Of a stretch of 64,000 nt of DNA, positions 52,182-61,129 are shown piece after piece. Each line of letters opens with the position of its first letter. Within the stretch, counting starts at the first letter, position 1. The notes under the pieces are model-generated. The model was not told where the DNA came from, did not search any database, and saw nothing but the letters and a program-made list of their open reading frames with translations. The position numbers were made by a program, and so were the translations under genes. Source of the stretch: CAVVJA01 sp963801715 (GTDB taxonomy: Bacteria; Actinomycetota; Actinomycetes; Mycobacteriales; Jatrophihabitantaceae); assembly GCA_963801715.1 (NCBI GenBank), contig CAWDGB010000018.1:1-64000 (forward strand), read 5' to 3'.

Positions 52182-54833
52182 TCAGAACCCGCGCAACCGG
52201 CGCGGCCCACTGTCAGCCCGCGGCACCGACGGCGCCACGCGGGCCATGGCCGTCAGGACCGATACGCCGGACGGCGCGGCTACGCCCGTCAGCCGCAGCT
52301 CGACGACTTCGGGTAATTCGTCGGACAGCGCGGACACGCGCAGCGCCAGCTCGGCGAGTGCGCTCGTGTCGGCCGGCGGCTCGCCGTCATAGCCGGTCAG
52401 CAGCGGAGCCGCTCTCGGGCCGGTGATCAGTGCCGACGCGTCGGCAGTGGTCAACGGCACGACCGCGTAGGCCCGGTCGCCGAGGAGCTTGGTAGCGACG
52501 CCGCCCACGCCGAACGACACCAGGGCTCCGAACGAACGATCGTCCTGCAAGTCCATCACCACGTCGCGGCCCCGCGGAGCCATGCGCTGAACGGTGACTG
52601 CAGCGTCCGGAGCCAGGTCGAGCGATTCCCATGCCGCGCGCAGGTCGTCGGGGTTCTGCAGGTGGAGTCGCACTGCATTCCCGGCCCGTAGGGCCACTGG
52701 CGAACCGAGGTCTGCGAGCGCCGTCAAAGCCCGCTCGATTCCCGAGACATCCGCGGCCGGCACCACGATTACGCCGTATGCGCCGAGCAACCGCACCGTC
52801 TCACGATCATCGAGCGCGCGACCGTTGGGCACATCGGCCAGCGCGGTGTCCACGACGGCCCGGCCGGCCGCGACGTCCACCCCGCTAATTTCCGGCGGCA
52901 CGTCGGCGGGACGAGCCCGCCATAGCGCGTACCGGACGGCCCGAGCTAGTGCCCGCACTGCTCGTTCCGGCGACGGGTACGAGGGCACCGAGCCATAGGC
53001 CGGCGCCGAATCGCCTGGTGCGGCGAGCGCGGCCGGCACTCCGTCAAAGCCCAGAAATGTCGACAGCACGGCTTTGTCGTCACGCACTGCCGCCGCCTCC
53101 CGCAGGGCTACCGCGTGCCGCTCACCGGAAACGTGTTGCAGCGGAGGCACAAACACCGCGATGACCGCGTCGACCTCATCGTCCGTGATCGCGGTGCGAA
53201 CCGCGGCACCGAGCTGCTCGGGCGAGGTGTCCACCCCGACGTCGACGAGTCGGGTCAGCTGCAGTCCCTCGGTGTTACACGCGTCGGAGACCAGGACGGC
53301 GAGCGCGGTCGAGTTCCCGACGACGGCCACCCGATCACCCGATGGCAATGGTTGCGAAGCGAGCAGCACCGCGACGTCGAACAACTCGCCGAGCGTGTCG
53401 ACCCGGATCACGCCGGACGCCTCGAACAGGGCTTGGACGCTCGCCTCGGGCACGTCGACCGATGTGTGCTGCAGCCCGGCAACCATCGAACCGCGGCCGC
53501 TCTTCACCGCCACGATGGGCTTGCGACGACCCAGCCGCCGAGCGACCCGGACGAACTTGCGCGGATTGCCGAAACTCTCCAGATACAGCAGGGCGAGATC
53601 CGTCGCATCGTCGGTCTGCCAATACTGCATCAAATCGTTGCCGGAAACATCGGAGCGGTTCCCCGCGGACACGAAGGTCGAGACCCCGAGCCCGCGGCGT
53701 GCGGCTTCCCCGAGCACGGCAACGCCCAGCGCGCCCGACTGGCAGAAGAAACCCGCCCGCCCGTGGGTGGGAAATCGGGGCGCGAGGGTGGCGTTCAGTC
53801 GTACCGCGGGATCGGTGTTCACCAAGCCGAGGCAGTTCGGGCCGACGACCCGCATGCCGTGCGCGCGCGCCGTTTCAACGAGACGGCGCTGGGCCGTCCG
53901 GCCGGCCTCCCGCTCGGCGGAGTCGCCGCGTTCGCCAAAGCCACCGCTGACGACCACGAGCCCGTGGACGCCCTTGTGCCCGCACTGCTCGACCACGTCG
54001 AGCACGGACGATGCGGGTACCGCGATGACCGCGAGCTCGATCGGATCGGGAACGTCGAGGACGCTCGGGTACGCCCGAACGCCGTGGACGTGATGCGCGT
54101 CCGGATTGACCGGGTAGAGCGTGCCGTGCAGACCGGCGCGCAGCAGATTCCGGAATACGGCGTTGCCGACCTTGCCCTCATCGCTGCTCGCTCCGATGAC
54201 CGCGACCGAGGCCGGGGACAGCAACCGGGCGATAGACCGGGCGTCAGCGTGCTGCTCCCGTTCGCGCATGACCGACTCGGTCAGCGGGGTGGAGCGGACG
54301 TCAAATTCCAGGTGCACTTCACCGGCCTCGAAGCTTCGGCTGACCTCGTAGCCGGCGTCGCGAAAGACCCGCAGCATCGCCTGGTTCTCGAGCAACACGA
54401 CCGCAACGAACCGAGAGAGGCCGCTCTCTTGGGCGGCGGCGGCCAGGTGTTCCAGCAACACCGAGCCGATCCCCCGGCCCTGATGTTCGTCGGCCACCAC
54501 GAACGCGACCTCAGCCTCGTCCGTGCCGGGCTCCCGTTCGTACCGGCCTACGGCGACGACGTTCTCGCCGAGCAGAGCAAGGATCGCGACCCGGTCGTGG
54601 TGGTCGACGTGGGTGAACCCGTACAGCTCCTTCTCGGAGATTCGCGGATGCGCCGAGAAGTACCGCAGGTACCGGGTTCGGCTCGACAGCCGGTCATGGA
54701 ACGCGACGATCGCATCGGCATCCTCCGGAGTGATCGGTCGCAGGTGCAGCGTGCCACCATCCGCCGCGACGACGTCGGCCTCCCAGTGCGCCGGGTACGG
54801 CGCCGGCTGACTTGGCTCGTCGCGCTCCAGCAT
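52182..54833 (-). CDS. Protein lysine acetyltransferase: GNAT domain fused to NDP-forming acyl-CoA synthetase-like domain (Pat type)
   Basis: An 883-residue fusion. The N-terminal GNAT domain (about 15-185) has VVADEHQGRGIGSVLLEHL as acetyl-CoA loop. It is followed by a CoA-binding Rossmann domain (about 200-300, SVAVIGASSDEGKVGNAVF), a succinyl-CoA-ligase-like part (FFCQSGALGVAV) and an ATP-grasp domain (about 660-870). This is the Pat architecture with the domain order GNAT first, as described for actinobacterial enzymes. In the synthetase part the usual phospho-His context SHTG is QHTS, so the His is retained but the motif has changed. It starts 3 bp after the acuC stop. Confidence 0.88.
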   Translation of the reverse strand: MLERDEPSQPAPYPAHWEADVVAADGGTLHLRPITPEDADAIVAFHDRLSSRTRYLRYFSAHPRISEKELYGFTHVDHHDRVAILALLGENVVAVGRYEREPGTDEAEVAFVVADEHQGRGIGSVLLEHLAAAAQESGLSRFVAVVLLENQAMLRVFRDAGYEVSRSFEAGEVHLEFDVRSTPLTESVMREREQHADARSIARLLSPASVAVIGASSDEGKVGNAVFRNLLRAGLHGTLYPVNPDAHHVHGVRAYPSVLDVPDPIELAVIAVPASSVLDVVEQCGHKGVHGLVVVSGGFGERGDSAEREAGRTAQRRLVETARAHGMRVVGPNCLGLVNTDPAVRLNATLAPRFPTHGRAGFFCQSGALGVAVLGEAARRGLGVSTFVSAGNRSDVSGNDLMQYWQTDDATDLALLYLESFGNPRKFVRVARRLGRRKPIVAVKSGRGSMVAGLQHTSVDVPEASVQALFEASGVIRVDTLGELFDVAVLLASQPLPSGDRVAVVGNSTALAVLVSDACNTEGLQLTRLVDVGVDTSPEQLGAAVRTAITDDEVDAVIAVFVPPLQHVSGERHAVALREAAAVRDDKAVLSTFLGFDGVPAALAAPGDSAPAYGSVPSYPSPERAVRALARAVRYALWRARPADVPPEISGVDVAAGRAVVDTALADVPNGRALDDRETVRLLGAYGVIVVPAADVSGIERALTALADLGSPVALRAGNAVRLHLQNPDDLRAAWESLDLAPDAAVTVQRMAPRGRDVVMDLQDDRSFGALVSFGVGGVATKLLGDRAYAVVPLTTADASALITGPRAAPLLTGYDGEPPADTSALAELALRVSALSDELPEVVELRLTGVAAPSGVSVLTAMARVAPSVPRADSGPRRLRGF

Positions 54834-54836
54834 GGA

Positions 54837-56015
54837 TCAGTCGCGGGGGTCGTGCGGATCAAGGCCGAGTAGCGGGAACGCGGCCTGCCGGGTGGCCGCG
54901 ATCGCCCGATCCAGCCACGAATCGCCACCGGGCACCCACGGATCGATCGATAGCACGCGGCCTTCGGCCAGCTCACCCATCCGCTCGGGCGGGCGCTCCG
55001 GCCGGCGACGACGCACCATCGCGATCCACGACGCCGGAATCGCGGTCAGCGGATCGACCGGGCGTCCGGAGATCTCGGCGATCAAATGGGTCCAGGTGCG
55101 CGGAACGCACCGCACCACTCCGTATCCCCCGCCGCCGAAGGAGAGCCACCGCCCACCGGTCACCTCGTGGGCAAGGCCGTGCAAGGACTGGATCGCGGCC
55201 CGCTGACCGTCGACCGTCAACTCCAAGTTCGCGAGCGGGTCCTCGTGATGGGTATCGCACCCGCATTGGGTCACGAGGACATCCGGAGCAAACGCCCGCA
55301 CCGCACCGGGCACGACCGCATGAAACGCCCGCAGCCAACCCTGATCGTCAGTACCTGGCGGCAATGCGACGTTGATCGAGGACCCCACCCCTTCGCCCCG
55401 ACCGAGCTCGGACGGCATACCGGTGCCTGGAAAGAGCGTCCGCGGGTCCTGATGCAGGCTGATGGTCAAGACCCGCGGGTCGTCGTAGAAGGCGGCCTGG
55501 ACGCCGTCGCCGTGGTGCACGTCGATATCGACATAAGCGACCCGCTGCGCGCCGCCCGCCAAGAGCCGTCGGATCCCCAGCACCGCGTCGTTGAAAACGC
55601 AGAATCCCGAGGCATAGCCGCGCATCGCGTGATGCAGCCCGCCGGCGATGTTCAGCGCGTGCTCGACGGCACCCGATGACACCACATCGGCGGCAGTCAG
55701 AGAGCCACCGGCGACAAGCGCCGACGCGTCGTACATCCCGCTGAAGACGGGATCGTCGTCGGTGCCAAGTCCGTAGCCGCTGAACGTCGGATCCTCGCTG
55801 GCCGCCGCAACCGCATCGAGGTAGTCAGCGTCATGGGCAACGAGCAATTCCTCGCGCGTGGCCAGCCGCGGCGCGACGACCTCCACGGCGTCGAACACGC
55901 CGAGTTCGCTGGCGAGGGCGATCGTGAACTCGAGCCGGATCGGGTTCAGCGGATGGTTGCCGAAGTTATAGCCGAGGACCCCCTCGTCCCAGACGACGCT
56001 GGCGCGGCAACTCAT
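54837..56015 (-). CDS. acuC: Acetoin utilisation protein AcuC-like deacetylase
   Basis: Class I histone-deacetylase-like enzyme of 392 residues. Motifs: GGLHHAMRGYASGFCVFND (active site histidines) and YVDIDVHHGDGVQAAFYDD (zinc ligands Asp and His), then SLHQDPRTLFPGTG and CGCDTHHEDPLANLELT. The rest of the conserved set is in place, including GGGGYGVV. In Bacillus AcuC deacetylates acetyl-CoA synthetase. It follows metB by 6 bp and precedes pat by 3 bp, which pairs a deacetylase with an acetyltransferase. Confidence 0.92.
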   Translation of the reverse strand: MSCRASVVWDEGVLGYNFGNHPLNPIRLEFTIALASELGVFDAVEVVAPRLATREELLVAHDADYLDAVAAASEDPTFSGYGLGTDDDPVFSGMYDASALVAGGSLTAADVVSSGAVEHALNIAGGLHHAMRGYASGFCVFNDAVLGIRRLLAGGAQRVAYVDIDVHHGDGVQAAFYDDPRVLTISLHQDPRTLFPGTGMPSELGRGEGVGSSINVALPPGTDDQGWLRAFHAVVPGAVRAFAPDVLVTQCGCDTHHEDPLANLELTVDGQRAAIQSLHGLAHEVTGGRWLSFGGGGYGVVRCVPRTWTHLIAEISGRPVDPLTAIPASWIAMVRRRRPERPPERMGELAEGRVLSIDPWVPGGDSWLDRAIAATRQAAFPLLGLDPHDPRD

Positions 56016-56021
56016 GGGCGG

Positions 56022-57161
56022 CTAGCTCAATGCCTGGGCAAGGTCAGCGATGAGGTCGTCCGCATCCTCGATGCCCACGGACAGCCGGACGAGGTCGCCC
56101 GGCACCTCCAGCATGGAACCGGCCACGCTCGCGTGCGTCATCCGTCCAGGGTGTTCGATGAGCGACTCGACGCCGCCGAGCGACTCACCCAACGTGAACA
56201 GTGACGTGAGCGCGCACACCTTCAGCGCCGCCTCTTCGCCGGCCCGCAAGGTGAACGACACCATGCCGCCGAATCCGCGCATCTGCCGAGCGGCGACCTC
56301 GTGGCCCGGGTGATCCGGCAGCCCGGGGTAGTACACCCGGCTGATCGCCGGATGGCCGAGCAGGTAGGTCGCGACACGGTCGGCGTTGGCGCAGTGCCGG
56401 TCCATGCGCACCCCGAGCGTCTTCAGGCCACGCAACACCAGCCACGCGTCGAACGGGCCGGCGATCGCGCCCATGGCGTTCTGGTGGAACGTCAGTTCCT
56501 GCGCGAGTTCGGGGTCGGCGGTCACCAGCGCCCCACCGATCACGTCGGAATGGCCGCCGAGGTACTTCGTCGTCGAGTGCACGACGACGTCCGCTCCATG
56601 GGCGATGGGCTGCTGCAAGTAGGGCGTGGCGAACGTGTTGTCGACAACGAGCCGGGCCCGCACGTCGTGGGCGAGCTGGGCCAGTGCGGCCAGGTCCGCG
56701 ATACCGAGCAACGGGTTCGTCGGCGTCTCACACCAGATGACCCGGGTGCGTGGCCGGACCGCAGCGCGCACCGCATCTCGATCCCGGAGTGGCACTGCCG
56801 TGTGCTCCAGTCCCCAGCGGTCCAGCACCCGCGCGACCAGGCGGAACGTCCCGCCATACGCGTCGTCCGGCAGCACGACGTGGTCGCCGGGACGGCACAC
56901 GGTTCGTAGCAAGGTGTCTTCGGCGGCAAGCCCGGAGGCAAAGGCCAGGCCGCGTGCGCTGTCAGCCTCGAGCGCCGCGACCGCCACTTCCAGCGCGGTC
57001 CGGGTGGGGTTTGCGCTGCGGCTGTACTCGTATCCGCCGCGCAGGCCGCCGACCCCGTCCTGCTTGTAGGTCGAGGTCGCGTAGATGGGCACGGTGACGG
57101 CGCCGGTCAGCGGGTCGGGCTCCTGACCCGCGTGGATGGCCCGGGTGTTGAAGCCGGTCAT
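56022..57161 (-). CDS. metB: Cystathionine gamma-synthase / gamma-lyase
   Basis: PLP enzyme of sulfur amino acid metabolism, 379 residues. YEYSRSANPTRTALE and DAYGGTFRL lie in the N-terminal part; the PLP lysine is Lys199 in HSTTKYLGGHSDVIGG. Because cbs stands directly upstream, cystathionine cleavage (reverse transsulfuration) is as likely as synthesis; the M. tuberculosis enzyme Rv1079 can do both, as I recall. The ATG at 57161 follows the cbs stop by 60 bp. Confidence 0.94.
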   Translation of the reverse strand: MTGFNTRAIHAGQEPDPLTGAVTVPIYATSTYKQDGVGGLRGGYEYSRSANPTRTALEVAVAALEADSARGLAFASGLAAEDTLLRTVCRPGDHVVLPDDAYGGTFRLVARVLDRWGLEHTAVPLRDRDAVRAAVRPRTRVIWCETPTNPLLGIADLAALAQLAHDVRARLVVDNTFATPYLQQPIAHGADVVVHSTTKYLGGHSDVIGGALVTADPELAQELTFHQNAMGAIAGPFDAWLVLRGLKTLGVRMDRHCANADRVATYLLGHPAISRVYYPGLPDHPGHEVAARQMRGFGGMVSFTLRAGEEAALKVCALTSLFTLGESLGGVESLIEHPGRMTHASVAGSMLEVPGDLVRLSVGIEDADDLIADLAQALS

Positions 57162-57221
57162 CCGCTCACCGTAGCCGCGCGGGCGCCGCGGGCCGTCGGC
57201 CCCGTGCCCAGTAAGACGAAC

Positions 57222-58595
57222 TCAACCGTCTGAACCGGCGAGATGGCCGAGCAGGTCCTGCCGGGTGATCACTCCCGTCGGCTTGCCGTCGACGTGGACA
57301 AGCAGAGCGTCCGCGGTGGACAGGGCCGATACCGCGTCGGTCACCGACTCACCCGACCCGATGATCGGGAGTGGAGGCGCCATGTGCCGTTCGAGCGCAT
57401 CCGCCAGCGCTGCTGTGCCCTTGAACAACGCGTCCAGCAGCTGCTTCTCGCCGACCGAGCCGACCACCTCGCCGGCCGTGATCGGCGGTTCGGCCCGCAC
57501 GACCGGCACCTGCGATACGCCGTACTCGCGCAGGATGTCGATTGCCTCGCGCACGGTCTCGTTCGGGTGGGCATGGACGAGCGCAGGCGTCTCGCCCGAT
57601 TTCGCCCGCAGCACGTCACCTACCGTGGTCTGACCCGGTGCGCGCAGAAAGCCGTAGTCCGACATCCAGGCGTCGGAGAAGATCTTCGAGAGGTACCCGC
57701 GACCACCGTCCGGTAGCAGCACGACGACCAGATCGTCCGAGCCGAGGTTCGCAGCCGCGCGGAGCGCAGCGACGACCACCATGCCGCACGAACCGCCGAC
57801 GAGCAGGCCCTCTTCTCGGGCGAGCCGCCGGGTCATCGCGAACGAGTCGCTGTCGGTTACCGCGATGATCTGGTCGCACATCGTTCGGTCGAACGTCGCC
57901 GGCCAGAAGTCCTCGCCGACACCTTCGACGAGGTACGGGCGTCCGGTGCCGCCGGAATACACCGAGCCTTCCGGATCGGCACCGATCACGCAGATCCGTC
58001 CGCTGGATGCTTCCTTCAGGTAGCGCCCGACGCCACTGATCGTGCCGCCGGTGCCCACCCCGGCGACGAAGTGAGTGACCCGGCCCTCGGTCTGGTCCCA
58101 TATCTCCGGGCCGGTCGTCTCGTAGTGGGACAGCGGGTTGTTCGGATTCGCGTACTGGTTCGGCTTCCAAGCGCCCGGTATCTCGCGAGTCAGGCGGTCC
58201 GACACCGAGTAGTACGAGCGCGGATCATCCGGGGCTACCGCAGTGGGACACACGACCACCTCGGCCCCATAGGCCCGCAGCGTGTCGATCTTGTCGCCAC
58301 TGACCTTGTCCGGGCAGACGAACACGCAGCGATATCTGCGCTGCTGGGCGACAATCGCGAGGCCGACGCCCGTGTTCCCGGACGTCGGTTCGACGATCGT
58401 CCCACCCGGTCGCAACTCGCCTGACTCTTCGGCGGCTTGGATCATCCGCACCGCGATGCGGTCCTTCACCGAACCGCCGGGATTGACGTACTCGACCTTG
58501 GCCACCAGGGTCGGTGATAGCCCGGCCGTGACCGTTCGGAGCCGGACGAGTGGGGTGTTGCCGATCAGATCAACCACCGATTCGTAGTAGGCCAC
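57222..58595 (-). CDS. cbs: Cystathionine beta-synthase
   Basis: Condenses serine and homocysteine to cystathionine. It has 457 residues from GTG 58595: the PLP fold with NPGGSVKDRIAVRMI (PLP Lys near residue 44), EPTSGNTGVGLAIVAQ and VAGVGTGGTISGVGRYLKEA (phosphate loop), and two C-terminal CBS domains (about 330-455; DVLRAKSGETPALVHAHPNE and VGEKQLLDALFKGTA mark them). There is no heme-binding N-terminus, as usual in bacteria. An ATG 11 codons upstream is also in frame. The GTG is chosen because the family starts VAYYESVVDLIGNTPLV-like and TAGCCT lies 7 bp before. Confidence 0.95.
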   Translation of the reverse strand: MAYYESVVDLIGNTPLVRLRTVTAGLSPTLVAKVEYVNPGGSVKDRIAVRMIQAAEESGELRPGGTIVEPTSGNTGVGLAIVAQQRRYRCVFVCPDKVSGDKIDTLRAYGAEVVVCPTAVAPDDPRSYYSVSDRLTREIPGAWKPNQYANPNNPLSHYETTGPEIWDQTEGRVTHFVAGVGTGGTISGVGRYLKEASSGRICVIGADPEGSVYSGGTGRPYLVEGVGEDFWPATFDRTMCDQIIAVTDSDSFAMTRRLAREEGLLVGGSCGMVVVAALRAAANLGSDDLVVVLLPDGGRGYLSKIFSDAWMSDYGFLRAPGQTTVGDVLRAKSGETPALVHAHPNETVREAIDILREYGVSQVPVVRAEPPITAGEVVGSVGEKQLLDALFKGTAALADALERHMAPPLPIIGSGESVTDAVSALSTADALLVHVDGKPTGVITRQDLLGHLAGSDG

Positions 58596-58602
58596 GTCGC
58601 CG

Positions 58603-58608
58603 AGGCTA
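58603..58608 (-). promoter_or_regulatory. Leaderless-type -10 element of cbs
   Basis: TAGCCT on the minus strand ends 7 bp before the GTG at 58595. The region up to the divergent SGNH hydrolase start (58650) is only 54 bp, so the two promoters must overlap. Confidence 0.45.
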
Positions 58609-58649
58609 ATCTCGGGGCAGGCCGGCATACAGAAGGCAGGAGGTTTGGC

Positions 58650-59666
58650 ATGGGGCGGGCCAGCCGCGCGAGCCGCATCGCGGCGTACGGCGGCGGTGGG
58701 CTCGGCGCCCTCGGCCTCGGCGTCGGTGCGACCGTCTACGGTCTGCTGGTCGGCCAATCCCGGCTGGCCCGGCGTCGCATTCCAGCTCCGGAGTCGGATC
58801 CGCCGGCCGCGCACGACACGATCTGGGCTGCGCCCGATGTCCCGGTCGATCGGGATCCGATCACGGTGGCCTGGCTGGGCGATTCGCTGGCGGCCGGTTA
58901 CGGCGTTTATCGCGACGTCGACACGCCGGCAGTGCGCAGTGCGCGGGCCCTGTCAGCTATCGCCCATCAGCCCGTGCGGATCGCGAATGTCGCCGTCGTG
59001 GGCTCGGAATCGTCCGAACTCGAGGAGCAGGTCGCTCGGCTGTCCGAGCCACCCGATATCGCCGTGATCGTGATCGGGGCCAATGACGTGACCCATCGGA
59101 TCAAGCCCAAGGACGCCGTTCGTCATCTCGCGGCCGCCGTGCAAGACCTGCGCGCAATGGGAGCCGAGGTCGTCGTCGGGACCTGCCCCGATCTCGGCAC
59201 GATCCGCCCGATCGGCCAGCCGCTGCGCACCCTGGTCCGACGGATGTCGCGCAATCTCGCCGCGGCGCAGACGATCGCCGTCGTGGAGGCAGGCGGCCGC
59301 ACGGTGTCGCTCGGCGACCTGCTCGGTCCGCTGTTCGCGAGCCGCGACGACCTGTTCAGCGACGACAAGTTTCACCCGTCCGCGGAGGGGTACGCCGAGG
59401 CGGCGGACGCGTTGTTTCCGTCGGTCTTGGACGCGCTCGGCATCTACACCGATAGCCGGAGCGCTACTCCGCTTGCGCTGCGCCGGACTCGGCCGGTCGC
59501 TCGTGCGGCGGCGACAGCAGCCATGCATCCAGGTACCGAGGTCGTCGCGACTGAGTTGCACGGCGAACCGGTCGGCCGGCGCGGCCGTTGGGCGCGGATT
59601 ATTCGTCGCCGGCCGCCCGTCGAGGCCCCGGACCTCGAATCGGTGACGGCGACCACCGACGCCTGA
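58650..59666 (+). CDS. SGNH/GDSL-type esterase or lipase
   Basis: A 338-residue hydrolase with an N-terminal hydrophobic segment (about 11-35, YGGGGLGALGLGVGATVYGL), probably a signal anchor. The catalytic blocks are VAWLGDSLAAGYGVY (block I Ser), VIVIGANDVTH (block III, Gly-x-Asn) and LFSDDKFHPSAEGYAEAA (block V Asp and His). M. tuberculosis Rv1075c, in the same place, is a known esterase of this family. ATG 58650 has AGGAGG 7 bp upstream. The C-terminal 50 residues are basic and disordered. Confidence 0.92.
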   Translation: MGRASRASRIAAYGGGGLGALGLGVGATVYGLLVGQSRLARRRIPAPESDPPAAHDTIWAAPDVPVDRDPITVAWLGDSLAAGYGVYRDVDTPAVRSARALSAIAHQPVRIANVAVVGSESSELEEQVARLSEPPDIAVIVIGANDVTHRIKPKDAVRHLAAAVQDLRAMGAEVVVGTCPDLGTIRPIGQPLRTLVRRMSRNLAAAQTIAVVEAGGRTVSLGDLLGPLFASRDDLFSDDKFHPSAEGYAEAADALFPSVLDALGIYTDSRSATPLALRRTRPVARAAATAAMHPGTEVVATELHGEPVGRRGRWARIIRRRPPVEAPDLESVTATTDA

Positions 59667-59697
59667 CAGCTCGCCGGGCTGGTGGGACGATCGGAGC

Positions 59698-60921
59698 ATG
59701 CCCGCGCCCGAAGCCGTCATCGTCGCGACCGCTCGATCCCCGATCGGACGGGCCGCCAAAGGTTCGCTGGTCGAGATGCGTCCGGATGACCTCGCCGCCG
59801 GAATCGTCAGGGCAGTGCTTGACAAGGTGCCCGCCCTCGACCCGCATGAGATCGACGACCTGCTCCTCGGGTGCGGCCTGCCGGGCGGAGAGCAGGGCTT
59901 CAACCTGGCCCGCGTCGTCGCCGTCTCCCTCGGTTACGACGAGCTGCCGGGAGCGACGATCACCCGTTATTGCTCCTCCTCGCTGCAGACGACCCGGATG
60001 GCGATGCATGCGATCCGGGCCGGCGAGGGCGACGTGTTCGTCTCGGCCGGCGTCGAGACCGTGTCCCGGTTTGCCCGCGGGAACTCCGACACGTGGCCGG
60101 GCACGCACAACCCGATATTCGCCGAGGCCGAGGAGCGATCGGTCGAGGCCGCCCAGGGTGGCACGACCTGGCACGATCCTCGCGAGGACGGCCTGCTTCC
60201 GAACATCTACCTGGCGATGGGCCAGACCGCGGAGAACCTGGCTCAGCTCAAAGGCATCACCCGCGAGGACATGGACCACTTCGGCGTGCGGTCGCAGAAC
60301 CTGGCCGAACAGGCAATCGCAGCCGGCTTCTGGGCTCGGGAGATCACGCCGGTGACGACGCCGAGCGGAAAGGTGGTCTCAGCCGACGACGGGCCACGAC
60401 CGGGCGTGACGTATGACGCCGTGTCGCAGCTGAAGCCGGTGTTCCGCCCGGACGGGCGCATCACGGCGGGCAACTGTTGCCCCCTCAACGACGGCGCCGC
60501 CGCCCTGGTCGTGATGAGCGACCGGAAGGCTGCCGAGCTAGGGATCACCCCGCTGGCTCGCATCATCGCTACCGCGGTGTCGGCCCTGTCGCCGGAGATC
60601 ATGGGGCTCGGTCCGGTCGAGGCCTCTCGGCGAGTGCTCGCCCGAGCCGGGATGACCATCGACGACGTCGACCTGGTGGAGATCAACGAAGCCTTCGCCG
60701 CCCAGGTCATCCCGTCCTACCGCGAGTTGGGCATCGACCTCGACCGGTTGAACGTCAACGGCGGAGCGATCGCGGTCGGGCACCCATTCGGGATGACCGG
60801 GGCACGCATCACGACGACTCTTATCAACTCACTGCAGTGGCACGACAAGCAGATCGGGCTGGAGACGATGTGCGTCGGTGGCGGGCAGGGCATGGCCATG
60901 CTGTTGGAACGGCTTTCGTAG
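59698..60921 (+). CDS. fadA: Acetyl-CoA acyltransferase (thiolase, FadA-like)
   Basis: Degradative-type thiolase of 407 residues that cleaves or condenses beta-ketoacyl-CoA. Active site cysteine in ITRYCSSSLQTTRM (near residue 94), second Cys in METMCVGGGQGMAM-like end (ETMCVGGGQG), and the histidines in DLVEINEAFAAQV and NGGAIAVGHPFGMTGARI. M. tuberculosis fadA3 (Rv1074c) takes this place next to the SGNH hydrolase. It begins at ATG 59698, 31 bp after that gene, and they probably share a transcript. Confidence 0.94.
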   Translation: MPAPEAVIVATARSPIGRAAKGSLVEMRPDDLAAGIVRAVLDKVPALDPHEIDDLLLGCGLPGGEQGFNLARVVAVSLGYDELPGATITRYCSSSLQTTRMAMHAIRAGEGDVFVSAGVETVSRFARGNSDTWPGTHNPIFAEAEERSVEAAQGGTTWHDPREDGLLPNIYLAMGQTAENLAQLKGITREDMDHFGVRSQNLAEQAIAAGFWAREITPVTTPSGKVVSADDGPRPGVTYDAVSQLKPVFRPDGRITAGNCCPLNDGAAALVVMSDRKAAELGITPLARIIATAVSALSPEIMGLGPVEASRRVLARAGMTIDDVDLVEINEAFAAQVIPSYRELGIDLDRLNVNGGAIAVGHPFGMTGARITTTLINSLQWHDKQIGLETMCVGGGQGMAMLLERLS

Positions 60922-61086
60922 CCGGGCTGCTGCAGGCCGCCGTCTCGTCGGTCCACTGGGCAAGAACATGCGTCGCTTCGTGCGCACTCCTGGGACAGCC
61001 GCCCACTCCTGAGCGTCTCGCCCGCCCCACTGGCACCATGAGCGCGCGGGAAGCTACGCATGCCACATAGTGGCGAGCGCATGACT

Positions 61087-61116
61087 TGGCCCCGCCGCCA
61101 AAAGACGACGGGGCCA
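61087..61116. terminator. Bidirectional GC hairpin between fadA and the BI-1 gene
   Basis: TGGCCCCGCCG (61087-61097) pairs with CGACGGGGCCA (61106-61116) around the loop CCAAAAGA. It lies between two convergent genes, 166 bp after fadA and 13 bp after nothing coding on its right. There is no long T-tract, as is common for actinobacterial terminators, but the position supports the call. Confidence 0.65.
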
Positions 61117-61129
61117 GAGTGCTGAGCGG

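Noticed and set aside
53115..54872. Long plus-strand frame opposite the pat gene
   Set aside because: A shadow of the high-GC third position pattern; the opposite strand has complete GNAT, CoA-binding and ATP-grasp motifs.
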